Shown: positions 7,041 through 15,219 of the stretch, piece after piece
How the letters are laid out: the number at the start of each line of letters is the position of its first letter
How positions within the stretch are numbered: position 1 is the first letter of the stretch
From: Alteromonas sp. 1_MG-2023
GTDB lineage: Bacteria; Pseudomonadota; Gammaproteobacteria; Enterobacterales; Alteromonadaceae
Length of the DNA stretch: 50,916 bases
Assembly: GCF_030547075.1 (NCBI RefSeq)
Contig: NZ_JAUOQH010000025.1
Span: 1 to 50,916, forward strand
Direction of reading: 5' to 3'
Notes under the pieces: model-generated
Told to the model about the DNA's origin: nothing
Database searches by the model: none
What the model saw: only the letters and a program-made list of their open reading frames with translations
Program-made: the position numbers and the translations under genes

Positions 7041-9249
7041 CTGGGTGAAATCTACACTCGCCATCAGTATTGCTGCCTTTTTCAATGCGCCGACTTTTGC
7101 TCAAAGTGATGCTCAAGCAAATGCCCAAAGTAATGCACAGAGCGAAGAAGAAAAAGTAGAAAAAATTACGGTACATGGCATGCACCGCGCTTATCAAGGC
7201 GCGTTTGAATACAAAGAAGTGCCTGCCGCAGCACAAGACATCGACTTGGGCTTAATTGGTGATGCGGGTGCCATTAACTTAAATGATGCGTTAGACCTTT
7301 CTGCTTCCGTAGCAAGGCAGAATAACTTTGGTGGACTGTGGAATAGTTTTGCAATTCGTGGTTTTTCTGGTGATGAAAACTTACCAAGTGGGTTCTTGGT
7401 AAATGGTTTTAATGCTGGCCGTGGCTTTGGTGGCCCTCGTGATTTGGCTGGCATTGATCATGTGGAAGTATTAAAAGGCCCTAAAGCGGCTTTGTTTGGC
7501 CGCGGTGAACCTGGCGGCGCGGTAAACTTAGTCACTAAGCGTCCACAATTTTTTACTGGTGGTGAAGTAAAAGCCACTTACGGCAGTTGGGAACAAGTAC
7601 GTGTTGAAGCCGACGTACAAACGGTAGTAGGTGTTAAAGAAGACATTGGTGTACGTGTTGTTGGTTTTTATGAAGATGCTGAAAGCTTTAGAGATACCGT
7701 AGAAACTGAAAAGCTAGGCTTTTACCCTTCTGTTACGTGGGAGTTCTCTGCAGATACCCGTATTACCTACGAGCTAGAATACACGAAACAGAAAATTCCT
7801 TTCGATCGTGGCGTAATAGCGGTAGATGGTAAATTAGGCATTCAGCCTATTGAAACCTTCGTGGGCGACCCATCAGGCGATAGAATTAACACTGATGTAG
7901 TTGGGCACCAGCTTGAGATTTCTCACGAGCTTAACGATGACTGGAACCTGCTTATTGGCGCTGGCTTGCGAGACACTACCTTTGAAGGTAATGCGTTAGA
8001 AACCAACTTCGAAGGTCGCCAAACCTTGTTCATCGACCCAGATCAAACCCTACTGTCTCGCTTTAAACGCTACCGCGATTTTGAAACCGATTACGTAGTA
8101 CTGCGCGGCGAAATTGCCGGTGAGTTCGATACAGGTTCAGTTAGCCATCGCGTTATTATTGGTGGTGATTACGATAAGTTTGAAAACGATCAAGTTATCT
8201 TGCGCTACCGCCCACCGTATTTCTCAGACGACACAAACATCAACGATTTGGATTTAAGCCAATATCTTGTGGTAGATATTCTTAACCCAGATTACTCGCC
8301 TTTGGCTGATGTTGAGTTGTCAGATAATTTAGACCGCTTAGAAACTCAAGAAGCTTGGGGTATGTACATTCAAGACCAAGTTAACATTACCGATAAATTT
8401 CAAGTGCGCTTTGGTGGCCGAATTGACAAATTCGAACAAGAAATCCAGAACCGCTTAAGCGATCCGGTTTCTATTACATCGCAAGATGATACCCAATTTT
8501 CACCTCAGTTAGGAGCGGTATACTTGCTTGATGACAGCATTAGTTTTTACGCCACGTACGGTGAAGGCTTCCGTCAGCTAACGGGTTCTGATTATGCGGG
8601 TAACCCATTTGAACCAAATCAGTCTGAGTCTACTGAAGTGGGTGTTAAAACCGACTTAACGTCATTCTTTGATGATGTACGCGGCGATATCACATTATCT
8701 ATCTTCAACATCGAGCAAAGTAATATTTTAGTGTTCGATAGCAGCGATGAAGCCTCTGATGGGTTCTTTTTAACCCCCGGCGGCGAAGCGCGCAGTCGTG
8801 GTGTTGAGCTAGATGTTAACGCTGAGTTTAGCAACGGCATTTGCTTGTGGGTGTCTTACGCTTATATCGATGCTGAAAGCACCAATGATGCTGCTGATGC
8901 TAACTTTGTGGCCGCTATTGAATCGGGCGATCCGCTGATTAACGTTCCTGAAAATCAGTTAAGCGTTCAAGTCGGGAAAAGCCTTACGGTTTCAGATATG
9001 CCAGTACGCCTAGGCACTGGCTTGTTATACGTAGATGAGCGTTTAGGGCAAACGGCAACAGACTTCTATTTGCCTAGTTACACAACCGTACGTGCTTTTG
9101 CGCAAATTGAACCAGTTGAAAACTTAATAGTACGTGCAGAAGTAGACAACCTTTTCGACAAAGAGCATTACACCAACTCTTTTGCTGAAGTATGGGTTGA
9201 GCCAGGTGCACCGCGCCGCTTCAGAGTTTCAGCGTCTTACCGTTTTTAG
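7030..9249 (+). CDS. TonB-dependent outer-membrane receptor, siderophore-receptor type
   Basis: The 739-residue precursor has a signal peptide (residues 1-25, ending FAQS). A Gln/Ala/Asn-rich stretch follows and then a TonB-box-like EKITVHG. The plug domain is clear (about 50-165: ALDLSASVARQNNFGG, FAIRGFSGDE, GIDHVEVLKGPKAALFGRGEPGG, GGAVNLVTKRP), and the C-terminal beta-barrel ends in RFRVSASYRF. The plug motifs match the TonB siderophore-receptor group. AGGAAA lies 8 bases before the ATG. Co-transcription with an ABC-2-type exporter rather than a periplasmic-binding-protein importer is unusual. It suggests either uptake linked to export or a receptor for a compound handled by this transporter. 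The ligand is unknown. Confidence 0.9.
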   Translation: MKNNWVKSTLAISIAAFFNAPTFAQSDAQANAQSNAQSEEEKVEKITVHGMHRAYQGAFEYKEVPAAAQDIDLGLIGDAGAINLNDALDLSASVARQNNFGGLWNSFAIRGFSGDENLPSGFLVNGFNAGRGFGGPRDLAGIDHVEVLKGPKAALFGRGEPGGAVNLVTKRPQFFTGGEVKATYGSWEQVRVEADVQTVVGVKEDIGVRVVGFYEDAESFRDTVETEKLGFYPSVTWEFSADTRITYELEYTKQKIPFDRGVIAVDGKLGIQPIETFVGDPSGDRINTDVVGHQLEISHELNDDWNLLIGAGLRDTTFEGNALETNFEGRQTLFIDPDQTLLSRFKRYRDFETDYVVLRGEIAGEFDTGSVSHRVIIGGDYDKFENDQVILRYRPPYFSDDTNINDLDLSQYLVVDILNPDYSPLADVELSDNLDRLETQEAWGMYIQDQVNITDKFQVRFGGRIDKFEQEIQNRLSDPVSITSQDDTQFSPQLGAVYLLDDSISFYATYGEGFRQLTGSDYAGNPFEPNQSESTEVGVKTDLTSFFDDVRGDITLSIFNIEQSNILVFDSSDEASDGFFLTPGGEARSRGVELDVNAEFSNGICLWVSYAYIDAESTNDAADANFVAAIESGDPLINVPENQLSVQVGKSLTVSDMPVRLGTGLLYVDERLGQTATDFYLPSYTTVRAFAQIEPVENLIVRAEVDNLFDKEHYTNSFAEVWVEPGAPRRFRVSASYRF

Positions 9250-9353
9250 TGGTTGAATCAGAAGATGGTGATAATAAGCCGTTATTTAAGGCCGAGTTCG
9301 AAGGACGAGTTCGAATGCTACTATTTAACGCCAAGAGCGAAGGCTGTAAGTAA
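9249..9353 (+). CDS. Possible small ORF coupled to the receptor gene (34 codons)
   Basis: A GTG at 9249 overlaps the TAG stop of the receptor gene (TAGTG) and opens a 34-codon frame that ends in TAA at 9351-9353. The predicted peptide begins VVESEDGDNKPLFKAEFEG and ends KSEGCK; it is soluble and charged. It lies before the operon's terminator, so it would be transcribed. A direct repeat, GAGTTCGAA, falls inside it. It could be translated by coupling, or it could be chance. Confidence 0.3.
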   Translation: MVESEDGDNKPLFKAEFEGRVRMLLFNAKSEGCK

Positions 9354-9420
9354 AAATTGCATTAGTAACAGCGTGTTATTACTTTAATCGCTCTGACATA
9401 ACAGTTCTGTTGGTTTTAAA

Positions 9421-9471
9421 ATGATGTGGGCAAGCTTTGTTTCCCTTATGCTTGTTCACATCATCTTTTTT
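9421..9471 (+). terminator. Rho-independent terminator of the ABC/TonB receptor operon
   Basis: ATGATGTGGGCAAGC (9421-9435) pairs with GCTTGTTCACATCAT (9450-9464), using two G-T wobble pairs, and is followed by six T (9466-9471). Confidence 0.85.
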
Positions 9472-9500
9472 AAAAAGTTAGCCCCTAGCCCGCACCCAAT

Positions 9501-9824
9501 TCATTTACTAGGAAAAGATTGCACTGTTAAGTTGAAGTCTTTACCAATGCCCTCAACAATTCGAGTTAACCCCGCTATTTCGCCTTCGTCATCGTTATTC
9601 CACTTGAAGACTAATGTACTGGTACCCTTTCGAAGTTTGCCTTGCCATGAATCAAGACTCACATCCAGATCGCCTCGGGCGTTGGTAAGCTCCCAGCCTT
9701 TTTCTTTGAATTGAAAATAGATGATTGCGAAAGTTTCTGTAGGAATAGTTTCAATAATTTTTAAATCGTGGCGTTTAAATTTTGAAACAGTAAGTGCTCT
9801 TCGGATTTTGGTAAATAAGCTCAC
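9501..9824 (-). CDS. Hypothetical protein, 107 residues
   Basis: I do not recognise this protein. It has no signal peptide or membrane segment. The N-terminus is basic (MSLFTKIRRALTVSKFKRHD). The rest looks like a small alpha/beta fold with alternating strands (FAIIYFQFKEKGWELTNARG, GTSTLVFKWNND) and an acidic DDEGE turn. The gene stands alone, convergent with the receptor operon and upstream of the DMT gene on the same strand, about 140 bp from it. Codon use looks like that of its neighbours. Confidence 0.65.
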   Translation of the reverse strand: MSLFTKIRRALTVSKFKRHDLKIIETIPTETFAIIYFQFKEKGWELTNARGDLDVSLDSWQGKLRKGTSTLVFKWNNDDEGEIAGLTRIVEGIGKDFNLTVQSFPSK

Positions 9825-9964
9825 GGTAGCCCTCTAAAGCGTTAGTGCTATTTTGGTTAACATCACCCTTATTTAGTAGTTAACTACTTTTTGAGCGATT
9901 TTACCAACATCTCTAGTTAAACTTTAGTTTAACTAGTACATCTTCAAAACCAGTCTGAATTCCA

Positions 9965-10882
9965 TTAACTTCGCCTCTTTTGTATTACTAACCCAATACC
10001 ACCTAGGGTCATTAACGAGGCCACCACTATTTGAACGCTAATGGCTTCTGACAGAAACGCCCAGCCCATAAGTGTGGCAATTACCGGAACACTTAATTGC
10101 ACGATAGCGGCCGTTGTCGATTGAATTAAGGGGAGCGCTTTGTACCAAATGGCATAGCCACAGCCAGATGCCAGTACGCCAGAAGCAAGTGCATAAATTA
10201 CACCGTCGTTACTCCACTGCCACGTATCACTCACCCACAACCAAATGATTAAAGGAATGGTAAGCAGCGTGGCATACAAAAAATTACCTGCGGTAAGCAG
10301 CAATGGTGCATTACTCTTTTTACCCAACAAGGAATAAAAGCCCCATGCAACACCGGCGCTAATCATTAGTAGTGCAGACAATAATGGCGGTGCGCTAGCC
10401 CCCGGTAAAAGCAAAATAACCAGGCCCGCAAAGGCGAGTAAGAAACCTAACCATTGAAATGCCGCAAAGCGTTCGCCTTTTAATAGCCCCACTGAAATCA
10501 TAGTAAGTTGTACCGCGCCAAATAAAAGGAGTGCGCCTGTGCCTGTCGACATGGAGATATATGCGTAAGAAAACGCAATAGCGTAAACAAATAAACTTAG
10601 CGCACCTAGCAAAGAGGCTTGTTGTTTAATTGCCGCTACTGGGCTATTTGTAACCGTCACGGCGCTATTTTTATTCGCAGCGGCGCTTGTGTCTACTGTT
10701 GAAGGTGAACGTTTAGTAGTGAACACAACTAAAAGTGCTAAACACAAGGCGCCACTGGCCAAGCGTATTGTGGTGAAAAGCCCAGGATCGATATCTGTGT
10801 TAGCCAATGCCATTCGGCACAACAACGAATTGGCAGCAAACGCCAGCATGGCAATACACACTAATCCAAACGTGTTACCCAT
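9965..10882 (-). CDS. DMT-family (EamA) membrane transporter
   Basis: The protein has about ten membrane segments arranged as two EamA repeats, as in drug/metabolite transporters (about residues 1-150 and 160-300). A hydrophilic loop rich in Ala, Asn and Thr separates segments 2 and 3 (about 55-85). Typical repeat motifs include SMSTGTGALLLFGAVQLTM and LSVPVIATLMGWAFLSE. I chose the ATG at 10882 because GGAGAG lies 8 bases upstream. A longer frame reaches a GTG at 10903, but it would include that ribosome-binding site. Such proteins export metabolites or amino acids; the substrate is not predictable. Confidence 0.85.
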   Translation of the reverse strand: MGNTFGLVCIAMLAFAANSLLCRMALANTDIDPGLFTTIRLASGALCLALLVVFTTKRSPSTVDTSAAANKNSAVTVTNSPVAAIKQQASLLGALSLFVYAIAFSYAYISMSTGTGALLLFGAVQLTMISVGLLKGERFAAFQWLGFLLAFAGLVILLLPGASAPPLLSALLMISAGVAWGFYSLLGKKSNAPLLLTAGNFLYATLLTIPLIIWLWVSDTWQWSNDGVIYALASGVLASGCGYAIWYKALPLIQSTTAAIVQLSVPVIATLMGWAFLSEAISVQIVVASLMTLGGIGLVIQKRRS

Positions 10883-11036
10883 TTGTTCTCTCCAACAACT
10901 CACACATAAAAACCCTTTTTACCATGGTTTTGATTTTAATACGCTTATTAGCGCTTCACTGCTATTTTATTGAAATTTCAAATTTCTGTATTCACAAAAA
11001 TACAATACCGCTAATTTGCCTTTTTACAGACAAAAG

Positions 11037-11062
11037 AAAAGGACCGCTATGGGTCCTTTTTT
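11037..11062 (-). terminator. Terminator after purC (bidirectional form)
   Basis: AAAAGGACC (11037-11045) pairs with GGTCCTTTT (11052-11060) across a six-base loop. On the minus strand it is followed by a T-rich tract and sits about 30 bp beyond the purC stop codon. Confidence 0.8.
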
Positions 11063-11088
11063 CGTTCAATCTTTACAATAAGAAGCAG

Positions 11089-11802
11089 TTACAGTTCAAC
11101 GCCTAAACGTTCTGCTACTTCAATGTAAGTTTCAACTACTGAGCCTAGGCCTTGTCTGAAACGGTCTTTATCCATCTTCTTACGGGTTTCTTTGTCCCAC
11201 AAGCGGCAACCGTCTGGTGTAAATTCATCACCTAAAACAATGTTGCCATCAGGATCAACACCGAATTCAAGTTTGTAATCTACTAGCAACATACCAGCTT
11301 CATCAAACAACGATTTAAGCACAGCGTTTACTTTAAACGTTAACGACTTCATTTCAGCAATTTGCGCTTCTGTGGCCCAACCAAATGACACAATATGATA
11401 ATCGTTAATCATTGGATCGTGCAAAGCATCGTTCTTTAGGAAGAACTCAAACACAGGCGGTGCCAACGTTTGCCCTTCTTCTACACCAAGACGACGAACC
11501 AAAGAGCCTGCCGCTAGGTTACGAACAACACATTCCACTGGGATCATGTCTAGCTTTTTAACTAAAGACTCAGTGTCTGAAAGCAGCGCTTCTACTTGCG
11601 TAGCAATGCCGGCTTCTTCAAGTTTAGTCATAATGAAATGGTTAAACTTGTTGTTCACTTCGCCTTTACGGTCTAGCTGTTCAATTTTTTCGCCATCGAA
11701 AGCAGACGTATCGTTTCTGAAATGCAGAATTAACTTGTTGCTATCGTCGGTAAAATACACAGTTTTTGCTTTACCGCGGTAAAGCTCGTCACGTTTTTCC
11801 AT
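11089..11802 (-). CDS. purC: Phosphoribosylaminoimidazole-succinocarboxamide synthase (SAICAR synthase)
   Basis: PurC joins CAIR and aspartate using ATP in de novo purine synthesis. The 237-residue protein has the family features: [18 protein letters not shown] (nucleotide-binding start), [29 protein letters not shown], and [29 protein letters not shown] (metal and substrate binding). I chose the ATG at 11802 (MEKRDELY), which matches the usual family start; an upstream in-frame TTG at 11814 would add only four residues. It follows bamC by 12 bp and is probably the last gene of a dapA-bamC-purC transcript. The same three genes adjoin in E. coli. Confidence 0.97.
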   Translation of the reverse strand: MEKRDELYRGKAKTVYFTDDSNKLILHFRNDTSAFDGEKIEQLDRKGEVNNKFNHFIMTKLEEAGIATQVEALLSDTESLVKKLDMIPVECVVRNLAAGSLVRRLGVEEGQTLAPPVFEFFLKNDALHDPMINDYHIVSFGWATEAQIAEMKSLTFKVNAVLKSLFDEAGMLLVDYKLEFGVDPDGNIVLGDEFTPDGCRLWDKETRKKMDKDRFRQGLGSVVETYIEVAERLGVEL

Positions 11803-11814
11803 TCTCAGTCTCAA

Positions 11815-12918
11815 TTATAGATCAAGGTTATCTTCTGACATGACCTCGGCAAATTTGCCGTAAAGGTCTGAAACCTGATTGGCTTCAAAAGGTTCGCTTT
11901 CATTATTCATGAAAGTCACTGAACTGCGTCTTTCACCTGCACGTGAAACTTTCAAACGATAGTCGCCTTTTTCAAGTAGCGCTTGTTCTTTGGAGAACAA
12001 ACCGCCCCACCAACCAGCATCACCACCATTATAGGAAACAAACAGTAAACCGTTTGATTTATCTAAGTCTTTAACGTCGAAACCAAGTTTACGCAAAACT
12101 AGCAGCATACGTGGCCAAACCACATCGTACTGTGCATCAACCATAAAGGCTGGGTTGCCGTCATCGTTAAAGCCCATTTCAGTATTTAGACCTTGGCGAA
12201 TACGCGCAATTCTGCGTGTTTCTTGTAACTGAATTTGATATTCGTAGTGGCCAATCACTTGGTTAAGTACATCAACTTCTTCACGGCGTTCTTGCATAGT
12301 AGATATTTCTGCGACTACGTCTTCGCCAGTGGTTGCCAAGTAATCTTTTAAATCAACTGAAAGTGCAGCGGTTCTGCCATGAGGTTTCACATCTAGAACA
12401 AATTCGAAACGACGGCCAATTTCACTTTCTGTAGTAGTCCAGCTATACCAAGGGCTGTCTATTTCTTTTTTGATGATCATCCAGTCAGTGTTTAACACTT
12501 GCTGTTCAGGATCGAAGAAATCTACGCCAATGCCCTGCTCATCAAGGAAGCTCAACAATGAGTTCCAAATGGCCTGGCTTAACGGCTGGCTATCATCAAC
12601 TTGGTCGAACCAAATCGTAGCTGTACTTTTACCTTCTTCTACGTGCGAACCTGTTACTAGCGGCAATACCAATGCTGGGGATTGCACAAGCAACTTCTTC
12701 CCAACCAAAGTTTCATCTACGCTATCGTCTAAGTCAGGTACTGCAAACTCTCTAGAAAAAGTTGGCGCATCTAAGTCGGCTGGAACTTTAACTTGCTTTT
12801 GTTCTTTCGTTTCTAAGTATTTATACGTACCTGAAGCCGTCTTTCTGTCTGTTTGGCTTGAACAACCTGCAAGTGCGATTACTACCATCGAACTCACTAT
12901 AGCCAGCGTTCTATTCAT
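11815..12918 (-). CDS. bamC: Outer-membrane protein assembly factor BamC (lipoprotein)
   Basis: BamC is an accessory lipoprotein of the BAM complex, which inserts beta-barrel proteins into the outer membrane. The 367-residue protein has a lipoprotein signal (MNRTLAIVSSMVVIALAGCSS, with the lipidated Cys at 19). An unstructured N-terminal segment with KQVKVPADLDAPTF follows, then two helix-grip domains (about 110-215 and 240-355, the second with DAQYDVVWPRMLLVLRKLGF). AGGAAC precedes the ATG. It lies between dapA and purC, as in E. coli, where it was called nlpB. Confidence 0.93.
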   Translation of the reverse strand: MNRTLAIVSSMVVIALAGCSSQTDRKTASGTYKYLETKEQKQVKVPADLDAPTFSREFAVPDLDDSVDETLVGKKLLVQSPALVLPLVTGSHVEEGKSTATIWFDQVDDSQPLSQAIWNSLLSFLDEQGIGVDFFDPEQQVLNTDWMIIKKEIDSPWYSWTTTESEIGRRFEFVLDVKPHGRTAALSVDLKDYLATTGEDVVAEISTMQERREEVDVLNQVIGHYEYQIQLQETRRIARIRQGLNTEMGFNDDGNPAFMVDAQYDVVWPRMLLVLRKLGFDVKDLDKSNGLLFVSYNGGDAGWWGGLFSKEQALLEKGDYRLKVSRAGERRSSVTFMNNESEPFEANQVSDLYGKFAEVMSEDNLDL

Positions 12919-12930
12919 CTGTGTTCCTTA

Positions 12931-13815
12931 TTAACCCGAAATCAATGCGTATTTTTGTAATAGTTCTTCGATATGTTTTTGGCTTACAAGTTCCGGTAAA
13001 ACCATAGGTAATCGCATTTGTGCACTTTCCATCATGCCCATTTTGTATAAAGCCCACTTTGGAATAACTGGGTTAGGCTCGATAAATAGCGCGGTGTGAA
13101 GCAATTCGATGCTTTCATCAATAGTGCGACATTTATCAAAATCTTTTGCTAAAGCCGCTTCACACATTTGTGCAATGGCCTTTGGAACCACGTTTGCTGT
13201 TACAGAAATAACTCCATGACCGCCTTCACACATGAATTCACTGCTAGTGCCGTCATCACCGCTAAGTAAAACGAAGTCTGAAGGAACAAGCGCTTGCGTG
13301 GCTTTTAAACGTGCGATATCGCCGGTTGCATCTTTTAGTCCCACAATGTTTTTGTGAGATGAAAGTTGTGCAACGGTTTCTGGCAACATGTCGGCAACGG
13401 TTCTGCCTGGTACGTTATACAGAAGCACAGGTAATTCACTGGCATCTGCAATAGCGTTAAAGTGCGCTACCATACCAGCCTGTTGAGGCTTGTTGTAATA
13501 AGGCACAACACTTAAGAAGCCATCAATGCCCGCGGTACCAAGTTGTTGGGTAAGAAAAATCGCTTCGGCAGTTGAATTCGCCCCACTACCTGCAATAACA
13601 GGAATAGCGCCAGACACCATAGCAACGGTCTCTTTCACTACGTTTACGTGTTCATCGAACGGTAAGGTGGCCGACTCGCCAGTGGTGCCAACAGACACAA
13701 TACCATGTGTGCCCTGTTCAACATGAAAGCGCACTAGCTTTTCAAGTGACTTATAATCGATGTCGCCGTTTTCAAACATCGGCGTGACGAGTGCTACGTA
13801 ACTACCAGTAAACAT
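12931..13815 (-). CDS. dapA: 4-hydroxy-tetrahydrodipicolinate synthase
   Basis: DapA condenses pyruvate with aspartate semialdehyde, the first committed step of lysine and diaminopimelate synthesis. The 294-residue TIM-barrel carries the expected residues: the GTTGES motif (43-48), Tyr133 in LLYNVPGRT, Arg138, and the Schiff-base Lys161 in GLKDATGD. GGAGAG lies just before the ATG. It heads the dapA-bamC-purC set; bamC starts 12 bp after its stop. Divergent gcvR lies 180 bp upstream. Confidence 0.97.
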   Translation of the reverse strand: MFTGSYVALVTPMFENGDIDYKSLEKLVRFHVEQGTHGIVSVGTTGESATLPFDEHVNVVKETVAMVSGAIPVIAGSGANSTAEAIFLTQQLGTAGIDGFLSVVPYYNKPQQAGMVAHFNAIADASELPVLLYNVPGRTVADMLPETVAQLSSHKNIVGLKDATGDIARLKATQALVPSDFVLLSGDDGTSSEFMCEGGHGVISVTANVVPKAIAQMCEAALAKDFDKCRTIDESIELLHTALFIEPNPVIPKWALYKMGMMESAQMRLPMVLPELVSQKHIEELLQKYALISG

Positions 13816-13995
13816 AATCTCTCCGCAAAATATGAGCGCACATGGTAAATATGTCGGTAGCTAAACACAAGCTATCTCACGCCTAAATGACAAGAATTTG
13901 ACAATAATCTGCATCAATACTAGAAAAAGCCGCTGGTACTAAAAAAAAACTCTATGCTACCATCACCCAATACGTTTCCTGTGATGTAGGTTTTA

Positions 13996-14559
13996 ATGTC
14001 TCAGCACCAACTGATTGTTACCATTTTAGGTACAGATAAAACGGGTATATTAAGCGAAATTGCGACCACGGTATCAGAAGCCCAGTGCAACATTTTAGAT
14101 AGCCGCCAAGCCGTTTATGGTCAAGAGTTCTCACTTACTATGATCATAGAAGGCTCGCAGTCTGCCATCACTCGTGCTGAGTGTACGGTACCTCCCCTTT
14201 GCCAACGCCTCGATCTGCTTTCCATGATGAAACGTACCAGTCACCACGAAAAGCAAAATCTCGATCATTTATTTCACGTTGAGTTCAGCGGCGAAGATAC
14301 CGCTGGCCTTATTGAAGCGGTTACCGGCTTTTTTGCAAAACGTAACGCGTCGATTAGCGCATTCAGACAAGCCACCTATAAAGCAGCTAAGTGTGTAAAT
14401 GAATGTATGCGCTGCAAGTTCGTTGTGAATATGCCTGCTTCTGAAGATTTTGCTGCACTAGAATCAGAACTAACTGCGTTATTTGAAGAACTCAATGTAA
14501 CCGGTAAAGTTGTAGATAAACATATTAAGGAATCAAATGAACACGCTTCAAGCTGGTGA
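13996..14559 (+). CDS. gcvR: Glycine cleavage system transcriptional repressor GcvR (two ACT domains)
   Basis: GcvR binds glycine through ACT domains and blocks GcvA, thereby repressing the glycine cleavage operon; it does not bind DNA itself. The 187-residue protein shows two ACT-type units: residues 5-80 (LIVTILGTDKTGILSEIATTVSEAQCNILDSRQ) and about 92-175 (FHVEFSGEDTAGLIEAVTGFFAKRNASI). The length matches the family. It sits divergent from dapA and overlaps bcp by 23 bases, as in the E. coli gcvR-bcp pair. Confidence 0.92.
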   Translation: MSQHQLIVTILGTDKTGILSEIATTVSEAQCNILDSRQAVYGQEFSLTMIIEGSQSAITRAECTVPPLCQRLDLLSMMKRTSHHEKQNLDHLFHVEFSGEDTAGLIEAVTGFFAKRNASISAFRQATYKAAKCVNECMRCKFVVNMPASEDFAALESELTALFEELNVTGKVVDKHIKESNEHASSW

Positions 14560-15007
14560 TAAAGCACCACAATTTTCACTTCAAAACCAAAATGATGAAA
14601 CCGTTACTTTATCTGATTATTTAGGCAAAAAAGTATTGGTGTATTTTTACCCTAAAGCCATGACACCTGGCTGCACCGTTCAAGCTCAAGGCTTACGTGA
14701 CAGCAAAGACGCATTAGATGGCTTAAATGTAGAAGTGATGGGTATTAGCCCAGATGCAGTGAAGCGCTTGCCAAAATTTGCTGAAAAAGAAAGCCTGAAC
14801 TTTACGTTATTGTCTGACGAAGACCATGCAGTGGCTGATGCATTTGGTGTATGGGGTTTGAAAAAATTCATGGGTAAGGAATACGACGGTATTCACCGCT
14901 TAAGCTTTTTAGTGGATGAAAACGGTGTAATCGAACACGTATTCAACAAGTTTAAAACCAAAGAGCATCACACGGTAGTTTTAGATTATTTGGCTGATAA
15001 CAAGTAA
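14537..15007 (+). CDS. bcp: Thioredoxin-dependent thiol peroxidase (Bcp/PrxQ), one-cysteine form
   Basis: This 156-residue peroxiredoxin reduces hydroperoxides. The peroxidatic Cys46 lies in YPKAMTPGCTVQAQGLRD, with the conserved Pro/Thr before it. In E. coli Bcp a resolving Cys sits five residues after the peroxidatic one (VQACGLRD); here that position is Gln51. The protein has no other cysteine, so it must use a one-Cys mechanism with an external thiol. GVWGLKKFMGKEYDGIHRLSFLVD is the family C-terminal signature. The start lies inside the 3' end of gcvR (23-bp overlap), suggesting coupling. Confidence 0.95.
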   Translation: MNTLQAGDKAPQFSLQNQNDETVTLSDYLGKKVLVYFYPKAMTPGCTVQAQGLRDSKDALDGLNVEVMGISPDAVKRLPKFAEKESLNFTLLSDEDHAVADAFGVWGLKKFMGKEYDGIHRLSFLVDENGVIEHVFNKFKTKEHHTVVLDYLADNK

Positions 15008-15142
15008 TTCCTGTTATGCGTGTTATGTCAGGCTCGGTATCAGTACTGATTTGGAATTGATAGGTATTGATTCAAAGCTAATAGAACTGATTAAACAACG
15101 CAAATAACTAGCGAAAGCATCCAAATTCGTGAGTTAAAAAAG

Positions 15143-15173
15143 AAGGGCGATAGTTCACACTACCGCCCTTTTT
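15143..15173. terminator. Bidirectional terminator between bcp and perM
   Basis: AAGGGCGATAG (15143-15153) pairs with CTACCGCCCTT (15160-15170) with one mismatch. A T-run on the plus strand and an A-run (TTAAAAAAG) on the other side serve the two convergent genes. Confidence 0.8.
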
Positions 15174-15219
15174 CTATATACACGCTCTGTGCGTTAGCAC
15201 AAATTTCACTTTCGACGAA

